In this document: positions 40,987-49,349 of the stretch, piece by piece
Numbering within the stretch: position 1 is the stretch's first letter
Layout: each line of letters starts with the position of its first letter
Source of the DNA: Streptomyces sp. JH34
Lineage (GTDB): Bacteria; Actinomycetota; Actinomycetes; Streptomycetales; Streptomycetaceae
Length of the DNA stretch: 64,000 nucleotides
Assembly (NCBI RefSeq): GCF_029428875.1
Contig: NZ_JAJSOO010000001.1
Span: 2,294,001-2,358,000, forward strand
Direction: 5' to 3'
Program-made: the position numbers and the translations under genes
The notes under the pieces: model-generated
Databases searched by the model: none
The model's input: only the letters and a program-made list of their open reading frames with translations
What the model was told of the DNA's origin: nothing

Positions 40987-42174
40987 TCAGCCGATGAGCT
41001 GGTCGAGCGTGTTCTCCAACTCGTCGAAGAAGCCCTCGGGCCACTTGTCGAGCATGCCGTCCGCGTCGATCCGCGGGCTGACGATCTCGACCCCGGTACC
41101 GTCGCCGCGGAAGTAGTGGAACACCGCCTGCGCGGGCGTCAGCCGCCCGTACTTGACGGCGAGCCGCACCCCGTTGATCACGTGATCGCTGTGCGTCTCC
41201 ATGATCACCTGTGCGCCCTGCGCGGCCGCCGACGCGGTGAGCGTGGCCATCTGCGTCTGCCCCTGCGGATGCAGATGCGCCTCCGGGTTCTCCAGGAGGA
41301 TCAGCGTGCCGGGGCGGGCGCTCAGGCAGGCGACGACGACGGGCAGGACATAGGTGAGGCCGAAGCCGACATTGCTGGGGCGGCGGCGTCGTGTGGCCCC
41401 CAGCGTGCCCTGGAAACCGTACGAGAGCCGTACGGCGTCGGCGCCCGCGATGGCGTCGGCCCGGATGTCCACCCCGGGGCACAGATCGCCCATCCAGGCG
41501 GCGGCCTGGTCGATGAGGAGATCGGAGGTTGCCTTGGGGTGGCGCAGGGGTCCCTGAGGGACGGGGTCCTCACGGTGGTGCCGCAGGTAGTTGACGGCGT
41601 GTTCGCCGCGTACGCCGAGGAATCCGCGTCCAACGGCGGCGTGATGGTCGCGCGGGTAGAACTCGGCGGGCGAGATGCGGTCGGCGTGCAGGTACTGGAA
41701 GGGGGCCGTGAGGAACGCGGGCGTGACGGCCTCCGGCCCGGTGGGCGTGGCGGCTCCTTCCGCGTCGCGTGGCAGTTCCACTGTCCGCAGGGGCAGCAAA
41801 TTCTGCTCGCCCTCGTATTCGGCGGTCCAGCCGTAGTGGTACGGACCTTCGTCGACGGCGAGGCCGATCCGGGGCTCGTCCTCCGTGAAGTCCTCATGCA
41901 GGACGTCCTCTCCTGTGCCAAGGCTGAGGAGTTCACCGTTGAGCAGGAATCCCTGGTTGCTGACGCTCGTGCGGAGGCCTGCCCGGTGGCCCTCGGGCAG
42001 GAGGGCGGAGACCGCCAGGTCGCCGGAGTCGTACGACTGCCGGAGCAGGGCGAGGGACTGGAGGACACTGCTCTTACCGGACGAGTTGAGCCCGGTGAGA
42101 AGGGTGAGCGGGCCGAGCTGGAGCTCCGTGTGCTGGAACGCCTTGAAGTTGTGGAGCGTCAGACGGTCGATCAC
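40987..42174 (-). CDS. DUF3696-type AAA (SMC/ABC-like) ATPase
   Basis: The 395-residue ATPase starts VIDRLTLHNFKAFQHTELQLGPLTLLTGLNSSGKSS with the Walker A loop near residue 30. It has the C-terminal Walker B GTLILLENPEAHLHPQGQTQ and the switch His in METHSDHVINGVRLAV. The segment VEIVSPRIDADGMLDKWPEGFFDE is typical of DUF3696 proteins. Such RecF-like ATPases act with a partner protein in anti-phage modules. The start GTG overlaps the DUF262 stop (GTGA), so the pair is translationally coupled. Confidence 0.88.
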   Translation of the reverse strand: MIDRLTLHNFKAFQHTELQLGPLTLLTGLNSSGKSSVLQSLALLRQSYDSGDLAVSALLPEGHRAGLRTSVSNQGFLLNGELLSLGTGEDVLHEDFTEDEPRIGLAVDEGPYHYGWTAEYEGEQNLLPLRTVELPRDAEGAATPTGPEAVTPAFLTAPFQYLHADRISPAEFYPRDHHAAVGRGFLGVRGEHAVNYLRHHREDPVPQGPLRHPKATSDLLIDQAAAWMGDLCPGVDIRADAIAGADAVRLSYGFQGTLGATRRRRPSNVGFGLTYVLPVVVACLSARPGTLILLENPEAHLHPQGQTQMATLTASAAAQGAQVIMETHSDHVINGVRLAVKYGRLTPAQAVFHYFRGDGTGVEIVSPRIDADGMLDKWPEGFFDELENTLDQLIG

Positions 42175-43439
42175 TGTTCGGCTACCCCCCGGACAAGCCG
42201 TGCGACGTGCTGGAATCGGGTGCGGATCCGTCCCGGGTCTCCGGTGCTCACGGAGATCGACCGGTCGAAGTCCCAGTCGTCCATCAGCTCGAAGAAGCGG
42301 TCGTGCACCTTCGCTCGCGAAGCTACCAGCCGGCTCCGCTCCTGATCATCCAATAGCGCGAGATTGACGGAAATCGTCTCGAAGAGGGCCTTGTTGATGA
42401 CCGGAGAGCTGCGTTCCTCGCCACGCCACTTACGGAACGCGTGGTCGCCGAACAGCTCGCGTGCGCACCGCATGGCCATCCGGAACTCCCTCACCAGCTG
42501 CTCCCGCCGCTCCTCGGTGAGCATGTTGATCCGGTACATGGCGTCGATGAGGAACTTGTCGAAGTCCTTCTCTGTGTGTTCGACGGGATTGCTCTCGCGG
42601 AAGGCGAGGAAGCGCAGCACCATCTCGCGGTCGGCCATCCGTTCGTCGGACACGCTCCACCGGGTGGCCTCGCCGAACGCCGGGTCCTCGGCGAGGTCGG
42701 CGAGGAAGGTCCGGACCGGGCCGCTCACCAGCGCGTGCCGCAGCTCCTGGGGCTTCAGCGGCACCCCGCCGGTGTTGATCCGGGCGAAGACGTTGTACTT
42801 GACCTCCTCCGGGGTGCCCTGCTGCATGATGTGGACGGTGAGCTGGGTCTCCCGAAGCCGGATCTTGAGCCGCCCGGTGAGGTCCTGGTACGTGCTGCCG
42901 TCGAGCTGCTTCAGGTAGTCCATGCCCTTGAGCGCCAGCGGCCCCAGGCTGGTGAGTCCGGGCTCCATGAACCGGGCGATGGCGGTCAGCCGCTGGACGC
43001 CGTCCACGACGGCCCACGTGTCCTCGTCGCCCTGCGCCATGTGGAAGTTGGAGATAGGGATGCGGAGCAGCAGCGACTCGATCAGCCGGCTCTGCCTACG
43101 GTCGCTCCAGATGCCGGAGCGGCGCTGGAAGTCCGGTGCCAGGTCGAGCATGCCCTCCCGCAGCCGCGAAAGCAGCAGATCCACCATGGTGGTCTCGGTG
43201 TGGATCCTGATGCTGTCGGGCGGGAACGGGGCGAAGATGCCGTCGGCGTCCCCGTAGCCCCCGTCCTCGTCGTCGGTGACTTCCAGTTCGACCCCGGTCA
43301 GCCGGCCGTCGGACCCGATTTCGAGGCGGGGCCCCAGCGGCAGGAACAGCGAGTCCGGCTGATCGACGTCCTCCGCCACGGCGTACGGCCGTCTCTCCGT
43401 GGAGCTCCGGCCGCCCTCGTGATCCTCGGCCTCTGCCAT
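42171..43439 (-). CDS. DUF262 domain protein without HNH
   Basis: The 422-residue protein has the DUF262 motifs LAPDFQRRSGIWSDRRQSRLI (~98) and VVDGVQRLTAIARF (~145), the ARINTGGVPLKPQELRHAL segment and a helical C-terminus. No HNH or DUF1524 motif is visible, unlike the DUF262 protein at 28,855. The acidic N-terminal ~60 residues are poorly ordered. It overlaps the AAA gene by 4 bp and starts the minus-strand series AAA, hypothetical, giant helicase, UvrD. It probably supplies NTP-dependent sensing, with cutting done by another component. Confidence 0.85.
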   Translation of the reverse strand: MAEAEDHEGGRSSTERRPYAVAEDVDQPDSLFLPLGPRLEIGSDGRLTGVELEVTDDEDGGYGDADGIFAPFPPDSIRIHTETTMVDLLLSRLREGMLDLAPDFQRRSGIWSDRRQSRLIESLLLRIPISNFHMAQGDEDTWAVVDGVQRLTAIARFMEPGLTSLGPLALKGMDYLKQLDGSTYQDLTGRLKIRLRETQLTVHIMQQGTPEEVKYNVFARINTGGVPLKPQELRHALVSGPVRTFLADLAEDPAFGEATRWSVSDERMADREMVLRFLAFRESNPVEHTEKDFDKFLIDAMYRINMLTEERREQLVREFRMAMRCARELFGDHAFRKWRGEERSSPVINKALFETISVNLALLDDQERSRLVASRAKVHDRFFELMDDWDFDRSISVSTGDPGRIRTRFQHVARLVRGVAEQ

Positions 43440-43542
43440 GCCGCCCGTCGCCCTCCGTCGCCCGATGCCGTGCCCGGCTCAGCCTATAGACGGTGCGATG
43501 GGTCCGCTGGGACAAGCGCGTGGAATACCGCCCCCTGCGCCA

Positions 43543-43995
43543 TCAGTGCGGCAGGTCCAGCTCGGCGACGACGGTCTTGCCGACGGGGAAGCGGTCCAGC
43601 ACCTCCCACCGGTCAGCGAGCGCCTCCACCAGGAGCAGCCCCCGGCCGCCCTCGGCGAGCGGCGCGGGGGCGGTCACGCCAGGGACGAGCGGGCGGCGTT
43701 CACCCCGGGCGTCGGAGACCTCAATGCGCAGGGTCCGGCCGAGGAGCCGGACGGCGAGCTCGAAGTCCCGACCGGGGACGCGGCCGTGCGTGACGGCGTT
43801 GGCCGCGAGTTCGGCGACCAGCACGGCGACGGAGTCGGACGCCTGGCTGCCGTGCGGCACGCCCCACGCGTCGAGCTGGTGCAGCACGAGCAGGCGGGCG
43901 AGGCGCGCGCCGCGCGGGGTGGAGCTGAAGCGCTGGGCGAACACGCCGACCGTGGGGAGCGTTTGACCGGTCGCAGGGTTGAGCGGTGGTGTCAT
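43543..43995 (-). CDS. Anti-sigma-factor-like ATP-binding regulator (HATPase_c)
   Basis: The 150-residue protein has the GHKL ATPase boxes: VLVAELAANAVTHG (N box), RIEVSDARG (G1) and EGGRGLLLVEALADRW (G2). In Streptomyces this SpoIIAB/RsbW-like family is usually encoded next to, and divergent from, an XRE/DUF5753 gene and a DUF397 gene. Here those partners lie 11.7 kb away at 55,670, and each side keeps a copy of one palindrome. It is the last regulatory gene before the DUF262/AAA genes, 103 nt away. Confidence 0.88.
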   Translation of the reverse strand: MTPPLNPATGQTLPTVGVFAQRFSSTPRGARLARLLVLHQLDAWGVPHGSQASDSVAVLVAELAANAVTHGRVPGRDFELAVRLLGRTLRIEVSDARGERRPLVPGVTAPAPLAEGGRGLLLVEALADRWEVLDRFPVGKTVVAELDLPH

Positions 43996-44040
43996 GCGCC
44001 CAATCTGGGGGCATATCAGGACCGATCACCAGCAGACACC

Positions 44041-44065
44041 CGCGTACGCTGTGTGAGCGTACGCG
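44041..44065. promoter_or_regulatory. Palindromic operator, left copy (GCGTACGC-N7-GCGTACGC)
   Basis: Two GCGTACGC half-sites (44042-44049 and 44057-44064) are separated by TGTGTGA; the arms extend to 9 bp. It lies 46 nt upstream of the ATP-binding regulator start. The same motif with the same spacing stands before the XRE gene at 55,555. It is probably bound by that XRE protein. Confidence 0.7.
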
Positions 44066-44204
44066 CACGCACCAGGGCGGTATCGAAGAAAGTGCGCCGC
44101 CGACAGAACCCGGGAAGCTCGCCCCCCGTGAGCCGCTCACCACCGTCCGCATTCGCCGGACTCTTCTTACAGGAACCGGTGGGGCTCGGCCTCGACTAGT
44201 TCAG

Positions 44205-44885
44205 TCAGCTGTGGGCGTTCTCCCATGCCTCCCGGATCGTGGCCGGAATGCGTCCGCCGGCGGATACCTGGTGACCGTTGGCACGAGCCCATTCCCGGAT
44301 GGTCTCGCTGTCGACGGGTGGCCGGGCCGGGGCCTGCGGTGGTGTCCAGAGCGTGGGGTCCGAGGGGACGAACTCCGTCGTCGGCTCGAGGACGTCCTTG
44401 GGGAACTGGGGCACGGACGTCTCGCCGCTCAGTACGGAGACGAGGAACTCGGTGAGGGTCCCGTCGTAAGTGAACCACCGAGGCCCGCGGGCTTCGTTCA
44501 CGGCGACACGCCAGGCGTCCGGAGTAGACCGCGGTTCAGTGATCCAGAAGAGGTGCTCTCCGTTGTCGGTGCCGCCCATAGGGAGGAGTTGACGCGGGTC
44601 GTACGGAACAGGGTAGGTGCCTCGGTCGTGGTCCAGCTGCAGCTGCTCCCGGATCCTGGCGGGCATCGGGCCGGTGAGGTCGACCCATTCGGTGACCCCG
44701 TCCGGTTGGTACATGCGCAAGTAGTCGGCGAAGGACCCCGGGCCGTAGGTGGACGCGAGACGCTTGTAGTCCTCGGGAAGCGGCACGCCGAGAACGCTCT
44801 CGACCTGGTGCCAGTCGATGGGGCGGCGGCGACTCACCTCTTCTGGTGGCGGGCAGAGTCGGGTCAGGGCAGCGAAGGCGGTCAC
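44205..44885 (-). CDS. SMI1/KNR4-like protein with C-terminal Lsr2-type DNA-binding motif
   Basis: The 226-residue protein has a SMI1/KNR4 (immunity-type) fold, with IDWHQVESVLGVPLPEDYKRLASTYG and WFTYDGTLTEFLVSVLSG. The last ~35 residues (SETIREWARANGHQVSAGGRIP then IREAWENAH) match the C-terminal domain of the nucleoid protein Lsr2, whose RGR loop reads GGR here. GTG 44885 has GGAGGT 5 nt upstream. SMI1 domains commonly neutralise toxins of secreted polymorphic toxin systems. It lies 92 nt after another immunity candidate. The fusion may let an immunity protein act as a regulator. Confidence 0.8.
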   Translation of the reverse strand: MTAFAALTRLCPPPEEVSRRRPIDWHQVESVLGVPLPEDYKRLASTYGPGSFADYLRMYQPDGVTEWVDLTGPMPARIREQLQLDHDRGTYPVPYDPRQLLPMGGTDNGEHLFWITEPRSTPDAWRVAVNEARGPRWFTYDGTLTEFLVSVLSGETSVPQFPKDVLEPTTEFVPSDPTLWTPPQAPARPPVDSETIREWARANGHQVSAGGRIPATIREAWENAHS

Positions 44886-44977
44886 TGGATACCTCCGGCG
44901 CGTCGTTTCGTCGAACCATTCAGCGGGAAGCCCGGTGGTCCATCCATGGCCGTCAGCAGCAAGTCCGACTGATCCAG

Positions 44978-45655
44978 TCACTTTCCGTAGTCGGGCATTG
45001 CCGTCGCGAGGCGCTCCGCAACCGTCCGGAGCCAACTCCCGACCGTGAACGGGGCCGGTGGCTCAACCTCCATACCGAGCTCGGCCACGCCGACGGCGTA
45101 GTCGTGGTCCTCCAGTCCGAGGGCCAGCAGTTCGTGGATCTCACCGACCAGCCTGGCGGTCAGCAGGGTATCGACAGATTCCCTGTAGTCGCGGATCGCG
45201 GCATCGTGGTCGGCGAATTCGTCGGGCATGTCCTGCGAGAACCAACCGCCGAGGAACTGCCCCAGCTCCCCGAAGCGGGCGTGCCACTCCCAATGCGTCT
45301 GGGGCGTGGTCGGCGAAGGCACATCGCCGGACTCGATGCTGCGCTTGATGTGATCGGCCATCCTGGACAGCCAGCTCTGCGTCTGGGGTTCGGACAGCCC
45401 GAGATCGGGCACCGGATAGAACTCGCCGAGGCGCTGTCGCAGGCGGCCGGGCGGATTCCGTGCGTACTCGCGGAGTTGTTGTTCGGCGACGGAGAGCGCC
45501 CAGGGCCTGGTGTGCCAGGTGTGCCGGAGGTACGCCTGAAGAGCCGGCGGCGCTGTGTCCGTTTCCGGACTGTCGGCTTCCTGTCCGGCGAAGGCTGCGA
45601 CGACGACGTCGAGTTCGCCGTACCGGCGGTCGAACTCAAGCGGCTTCATGGACAC
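44978..45655 (-). CDS. Putative immunity protein paired with the orphan toxin tip
   Basis: The 225-residue acidic, helical protein starts SMKPLEFDRRYGELDVVVAAF; the FDRRYGELD start is reminiscent of CdiI-type immunity proteins, but I am not certain of the family. I chose GTG 45655 (GAAGG 7 nt upstream) over the ATG two codons later. It begins 10 nt after the RNase A-like orphan fragment stop, the usual toxin-then-immunity order. No membrane segment is seen. Confidence 0.65.
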   Translation of the reverse strand: MSMKPLEFDRRYGELDVVVAAFAGQEADSPETDTAPPALQAYLRHTWHTRPWALSVAEQQLREYARNPPGRLRQRLGEFYPVPDLGLSEPQTQSWLSRMADHIKRSIESGDVPSPTTPQTHWEWHARFGELGQFLGGWFSQDMPDEFADHDAAIRDYRESVDTLLTARLVGEIHELLALGLEDHDYAVGVAELGMEVEPPAPFTVGSWLRTVAERLATAMPDYGK

Positions 45656-45665
45656 TGCGGCACCT

Positions 45666-45965
45666 TCAGAGGTAGATCGGGTAGGTGGCGTGCACGACGA
45701 ATCCGTGCGGACTCGACGCTTCACGTCTCAACGTCACCCGCGCGGCCCGCACATCGACGGGTTCGCGACCAGCGAGCATCATCGCCTGCAGCAACACGCG
45801 TCCGACGGGCTCCTCACGGGAGGGCCAAGCGGCCTCGATGGTGAGCCTCGGCCGCGTTCCCTGGGCCAGCCAGCGGTGCACGGCCTGCTCGTTGCGCGTG
45901 ACGACCTGCTGGGTACACCACTGTGCGGTCGCGCGGTCGGGGTAGGTGGCGGAACGAGTACGCAC
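45666..45965 (-). CDS. Orphan C-terminal toxin module, RNase A-like, N-terminally truncated
   Basis: The 99-residue product lines up by eye with the last ~95 residues of the full toxin at 46,564: YPDRATAQWCTQQVV...VHRWLA against the toxin's SLADAQRYTQAAL...IDNWLA, then PVGRV, and SSPHGFVVHATYP against SSPPFVVLTSMP. The first part of the domain, which carries the catalytic His (DKHVGK in the toxin), is absent. It has its own GTG start with TGAGGA upstream, so it is expressed. It looks like a stored toxin tip with its immunity gene. Confidence 0.7.
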   Translation of the reverse strand: MRTRSATYPDRATAQWCTQQVVTRNEQAVHRWLAQGTRPRLTIEAAWPSREEPVGRVLLQAMMLAGREPVDVRAARVTLRREASSPHGFVVHATYPIYL

Positions 45966-45974
45966 GGGAAATCC

Positions 45975-46532
45975 TCAGTCAGTCGTGAAGCCCCAGAAGA
46001 TGCCGACTTCCGCGGCAGAGACAGCGATTACACCACAGTCCATTACGTGGCTGGTGAATCCCTCATAGATACCCTCACGACCGAACATGTCGGCATGGGG
46101 ATTTTCGCGCGCCGACACCGCGTTGGTGAAAAACAGCGCGTCTGCTCCGAACCTCTCCAGGACCACTCGCGCGTGAGAGATCAACTCAGCCTCTCGCGCA
46201 TCAAAATCCTGAATGTCCTCCGTCTGGAACCACTCACCCTGGAGAGTGATCATGATTTGTTCGGCCCCACTCCTGGCCACAGGGAAAGCCGCATCGAAGT
46301 CGCCCGGCGTGACAGCACCGAACGGGTTTTCCAAGCCCGCACCGTAATCGCTTCCTGCCGGCGCCACGGCAATCCTCGGCCAGCCTCGCGGGTCGTCAGT
46401 CCGGAGTTGCATGACGTCGAGGGCATCCAGTCGCCAGTCATCGCGTCGCCGCGCTCCCACTGCTGCGAACATGCCCTCCCCGAAAATGGCCCGCAGGGAG
46501 CGGCTCCACGAGACGTCGTTAATCTGTGTCAC
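45975..46532 (-). CDS. Putative immunity protein for the RNase A-like toxin
   Basis: I do not recognise this 185-residue protein. Segments include WRLDALDVMQLRTDDPRGWPRIAV and HARVVLERFGADALFFTNAVSARENPHADMFG. It starts at GTG 46532 (GAGGT upstream), 31 nt after the toxin stop, in the position where cognate immunity genes lie. Base composition is visibly less GC-rich than the core genes, suggesting transfer with the toxin. Confidence 0.65.
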   Translation of the reverse strand: MTQINDVSWSRSLRAIFGEGMFAAVGARRRDDWRLDALDVMQLRTDDPRGWPRIAVAPAGSDYGAGLENPFGAVTPGDFDAAFPVARSGAEQIMITLQGEWFQTEDIQDFDAREAELISHARVVLERFGADALFFTNAVSARENPHADMFGREGIYEGFTSHVMDCGVIAVSAAEVGIFWGFTTD

Positions 46533-46563
46533 GGCCCGTACCTCAAATTTCCAGGAGTGCGCA

Positions 46564-48240
46564 CTACGGGTGCTGAGTCTTGTCTGTGGGCATAGAAGTA
46601 AGGACGACGAACGGCGGGCTACTCCCCGGGTTGGGTCTCAGGACGACCCACACATTGGTCACATCACGCGCGGCGGTGTCGCCTCGATCCCAGGATCTTC
46701 CTACGGTGTCGTTCGTCGTCAAGAGAAGCGAGCGTGACGAGTTGGGTCCCGGGTTACCTGCGAGCCAATTGTCGATCTTTCTTTGATTCGACGGTTCATC
46801 AAGGGCCGCTTGAGTATACCGCTGCGCGTCCGCGAGGCTCCCGAATGACGACACCGCTTCGGGCCGGATACCGGAAGGCCTGACGATTTGCTGGTCTCGC
46901 AGCCTTTGCTCCAACTGCTCATCATTCTTGCCTACATGCTTGTCCACAACGTGGGACCCGAGCATACCCTCTTGATTCGCAAGGTCGAGGGGGTACTTGT
47001 GATTGCTTTCGTCGTCCCCGGCCACGGTGTAAAGCGGATCGTCCTTGAAATCGGTCAGAGCTCGGGCACCGAAGGACTCTGCACGCGCCGACTCAGCCCG
47101 GAACGTGGGGGCACTGTTGTATGCCTCATCCAGAGCTTCGTGCAGTTTGTTGAGCTCGACGACCTGTCGGTGCACGCGGTTGTTATATGCCTCGACCGCC
47201 GAATTCATCGCTTCCTCGTCCACCTCGAGGGCGAACCCCTCAGCGAAGCCCTTTCCTATGTTGAGAAGACCCTTCCCGAAGCTTTTGAGATCTTTCAAGC
47301 CCAGACCGTCGCTCGTGTCGATGTGCGGCAGGGCCTTGATGACGGCTTCGTAGTAGAGCCTGCGGATATCGTCCCGCACATCCTGCGCGGCAATCGCCCA
47401 GGCACCCAGAGCGTCACTCATGACGTCACAGGTCTTGACCATCACGTCCATGACCGGGTGGCTGCCAGCCTTTCCTGGCTGAGCCGTGTCATGTTTCCAC
47501 TCATAGCCCTCGCGGCTCTTGCCCCACGCGCTCGTGCCCCAGACAGCGCTGCAGAACTGCCGCATCGCCCCAGCCCACTCACCGTTCGACCGATCGGTGT
47601 AGTTGTGCAGGGCGCTACTGAGGTTGCCGTCCGTCGTGGTGACGACCATGCTCGCGGACACCCAGGCGACGGACATGTTGTCCAAGCCCAGATAGTCCGG
47701 CAGCGGCATGATCTCGGCCGCCTTGCCCATGCGATAGGCGTCTTCCAGGAGAGGTCTGATGATCGCCAGGACTCCGGCTTCCACTGCTTCCAGTGCCAGC
47801 TGGAACATGTCCTGGCTCTGGTCGATGTCCGCCCACTTGAGGTCCGTCACGGCCCCGTAATTCGGCGGCGTGTCGATCACGGCCGGCGGCGGTTGGGTCT
47901 GGGCCGGGGCGCCGGAAGGGTCGGTGGCCGCATCGGCGGTCGCATAGTTGTTCGCGGTATGGGCGAAGCCGACCGCGGCGCCTCCGACGCTCGCCACCGA
48001 CTTGGCCCATACCTCGACGAAGCGGTTACCGACCTTCTTGTACGCGGTGGCAAACTCCCATGCGGCGGTTCCGTAACCCCCGCAGTCCGGGTACCGGCCG
48101 AGCTCATCAAGAAGCTGGTTGGCCCCCTTGTGCAGACCGTCCTGGAGGTACGCGACGTAGCCCGAGAGCGCGTGCAGCGCACTGGGGGTGACGTCGATGT
48201 CTCCCTTACTCAAAGGAGGTGGAGGAGGGGGCATGGTCAT
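46564..48240 (-). CDS. Type VII-secreted polymorphic toxin with RNase A-like C-terminal domain
   Basis: The 558-residue protein starts TMPPPPPPLSKGDID, followed by a WXG/LXG-like helical targeting region (LSGYVAYLQDGLHKGANQLL; AWEFATAYKKVGNRFVEVWAKS) and a long middle. The toxic tip of ~130 residues reads GSHVVDKHVGKNDEQLEQRL...AQRYTQAAL...IDNWLAG...VGRSWDRG...WVVLRPN...FVVLTSMPT. This is the CdiA-type RNase A domain: the catalytic His of DKHVGK is present, but the usual Tyr of the T-x-Y motif reads Met (TSM). The start overlaps the upstream WXG100 stop by one base. Confidence 0.85.
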   Translation of the reverse strand: MTMPPPPPPLSKGDIDVTPSALHALSGYVAYLQDGLHKGANQLLDELGRYPDCGGYGTAAWEFATAYKKVGNRFVEVWAKSVASVGGAAVGFAHTANNYATADAATDPSGAPAQTQPPPAVIDTPPNYGAVTDLKWADIDQSQDMFQLALEAVEAGVLAIIRPLLEDAYRMGKAAEIMPLPDYLGLDNMSVAWVSASMVVTTTDGNLSSALHNYTDRSNGEWAGAMRQFCSAVWGTSAWGKSREGYEWKHDTAQPGKAGSHPVMDVMVKTCDVMSDALGAWAIAAQDVRDDIRRLYYEAVIKALPHIDTSDGLGLKDLKSFGKGLLNIGKGFAEGFALEVDEEAMNSAVEAYNNRVHRQVVELNKLHEALDEAYNSAPTFRAESARAESFGARALTDFKDDPLYTVAGDDESNHKYPLDLANQEGMLGSHVVDKHVGKNDEQLEQRLRDQQIVRPSGIRPEAVSSFGSLADAQRYTQAALDEPSNQRKIDNWLAGNPGPNSSRSLLLTTNDTVGRSWDRGDTAARDVTNVWVVLRPNPGSSPPFVVLTSMPTDKTQHP

Positions 48241-48545
48241 CAGGCCGCTCCCCATCCCCGCAGCACTGCGACATGTGCCGCCGCGTAGTTGGTCTGGCCT
48301 GTCGTGACGATGCCGTGGAGCCACGCCTGAGTCGCCTGAAGATCCCGGGCTGATCTGTCCCACTCGTCAAGCTTGTCGATGAATGCCTCGCGTGCCTCGC
48401 CTTCCCAGGTGAGAACGACCTTCTCGACGCGGTCATGCATGGTGTGGACGCTCTCGTTGAGCTCCTTGAGGATGCCTTCCAGCTGGCCGGAGAGGAGCTG
48501 CAGGGTTGCGAAGTCAACCGCTATGTTGTCGTCGCTGTCAGTCAT
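48240..48545 (-). CDS. WXG100-family type VII secretion helper
   Basis: The 101-residue helical protein has the central WEG turn (KVVLTWEGEAREAFIDKLDEW) and no signal peptide, the mark of EsxA/B-like proteins. It is coupled to the toxin gene (TGATG overlap), so it probably forms the export complex for the toxin N-terminus. AT-richer codon use matches the toxin. Confidence 0.88.
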   Translation of the reverse strand: MTDSDDNIAVDFATLQLLSGQLEGILKELNESVHTMHDRVEKVVLTWEGEAREAFIDKLDEWDRSARDLQATQAWLHGIVTTGQTNYAAAHVAVLRGWGAA

Positions 48546-48557
48546 GCGTACCCCTCG

Positions 48558-48959
48558 TCACAGATCATTCAAGCGGCTCGTTCGCGGCGCGGCAGGCTGA
48601 CTCCCGGTGTTGGGCGTCGACAGCTCAGCGGCCTCCTTGTCCACGTCCACAGACATCTGGATGCGTTTAAAGGCCGCCAGCGTGTCGAGCTCCTGCTCCG
48701 TGAACCCGTCACGGCTCATACGCACAGCTGCTTCAAGCAGTTTCATGAGTTCCCGGATGCGAACCGCTTCCTTAGCGGCTTCACGATGTTGCTTTCGGTA
48801 GGCCTTGGCCGCAGGCCCCCGCCAGCGTGCTTCGATCGCGTCGACCACCGCGTCCATGCGCCTGACCTGCCGGTCCAGGTAACGCTGCATTTCGTCGAGG
48901 TCGTCAGCGAGCTTGGTCAGATTCTCGCTGCTCACCTGCAAGTTGGGATCTGTCGTCAC
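48558..48959 (-). CDS. Second WXG100-like helper
   Basis: The 133-residue protein has the helical hairpin with WRG turn (DAIEARWRGPAAKAYRKQHREAAKEAV) and a hydrophilic tail (NTGSQPAAPRTSRLNDL). It begins the minus-strand toxin operon, 12 nt before the other helper. Two unequal WXG100 partners before an LXG-type toxin is the usual pattern for targeting substrates to the type VII apparatus, which is not encoded in this window. Confidence 0.85.
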   Translation of the reverse strand: MTTDPNLQVSSENLTKLADDLDEMQRYLDRQVRRMDAVVDAIEARWRGPAAKAYRKQHREAAKEAVRIRELMKLLEAAVRMSRDGFTEQELDTLAAFKRIQMSVDVDKEAAELSTPNTGSQPAAPRTSRLNDL

Positions 48960-49349
48960 GTGCTCGCCCCCGCATCCCGTGACCGCTCAAATGATCAAAC
49001 GTGCTCAACGCTTGCACCTTAACAAGCGGCCATGACAAGCACGGCAACAACCACTTCGCACACGGAATCCGACACGAGGTGAAGCGCGAGTCCGGGGCAG
49101 CAGGCCGACAACGCGTCCGGGGTGGTAGATCGATGCCCTGGACGCTTGCCTCTGCCCCACCTGGCGTAGCCACCCCTCGGCCGTGGCGGAGGCCCGGGTC
49201 CGTGCCGCCCACCGGAATCTCGCCCGTCGGCAGACCGGGATCAACTACGTGAACTCCCTGCGGTCCGTACTGACCGTTTGGTATTTTCGCGACCGGAAGA
49301 GTGGTGCACCACCCGTGAAGGCACGCAGGTGCCCGGCAGGGAGTAGCCG
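48960..49349. other. 390-nt divergent spacer between toxin and caspase operons
   Basis: This gap must hold both divergent promoters. I see a small palindrome (cggtc 49261-49265, gaccg 49272-49276) next to the AT-rich ggtattttcg, possibly part of the rightward promoter. No -35/-10 pair is convincing, and no coding signal appears on either strand. Confidence 0.4.

Noticed and set aside
45666..45965. The orphan toxin tip as a simple pseudogene
   Set aside because: It has an intact frame, its own SD and start and a following immunity gene, so I kept it as a coding module although catalysis is doubtful.
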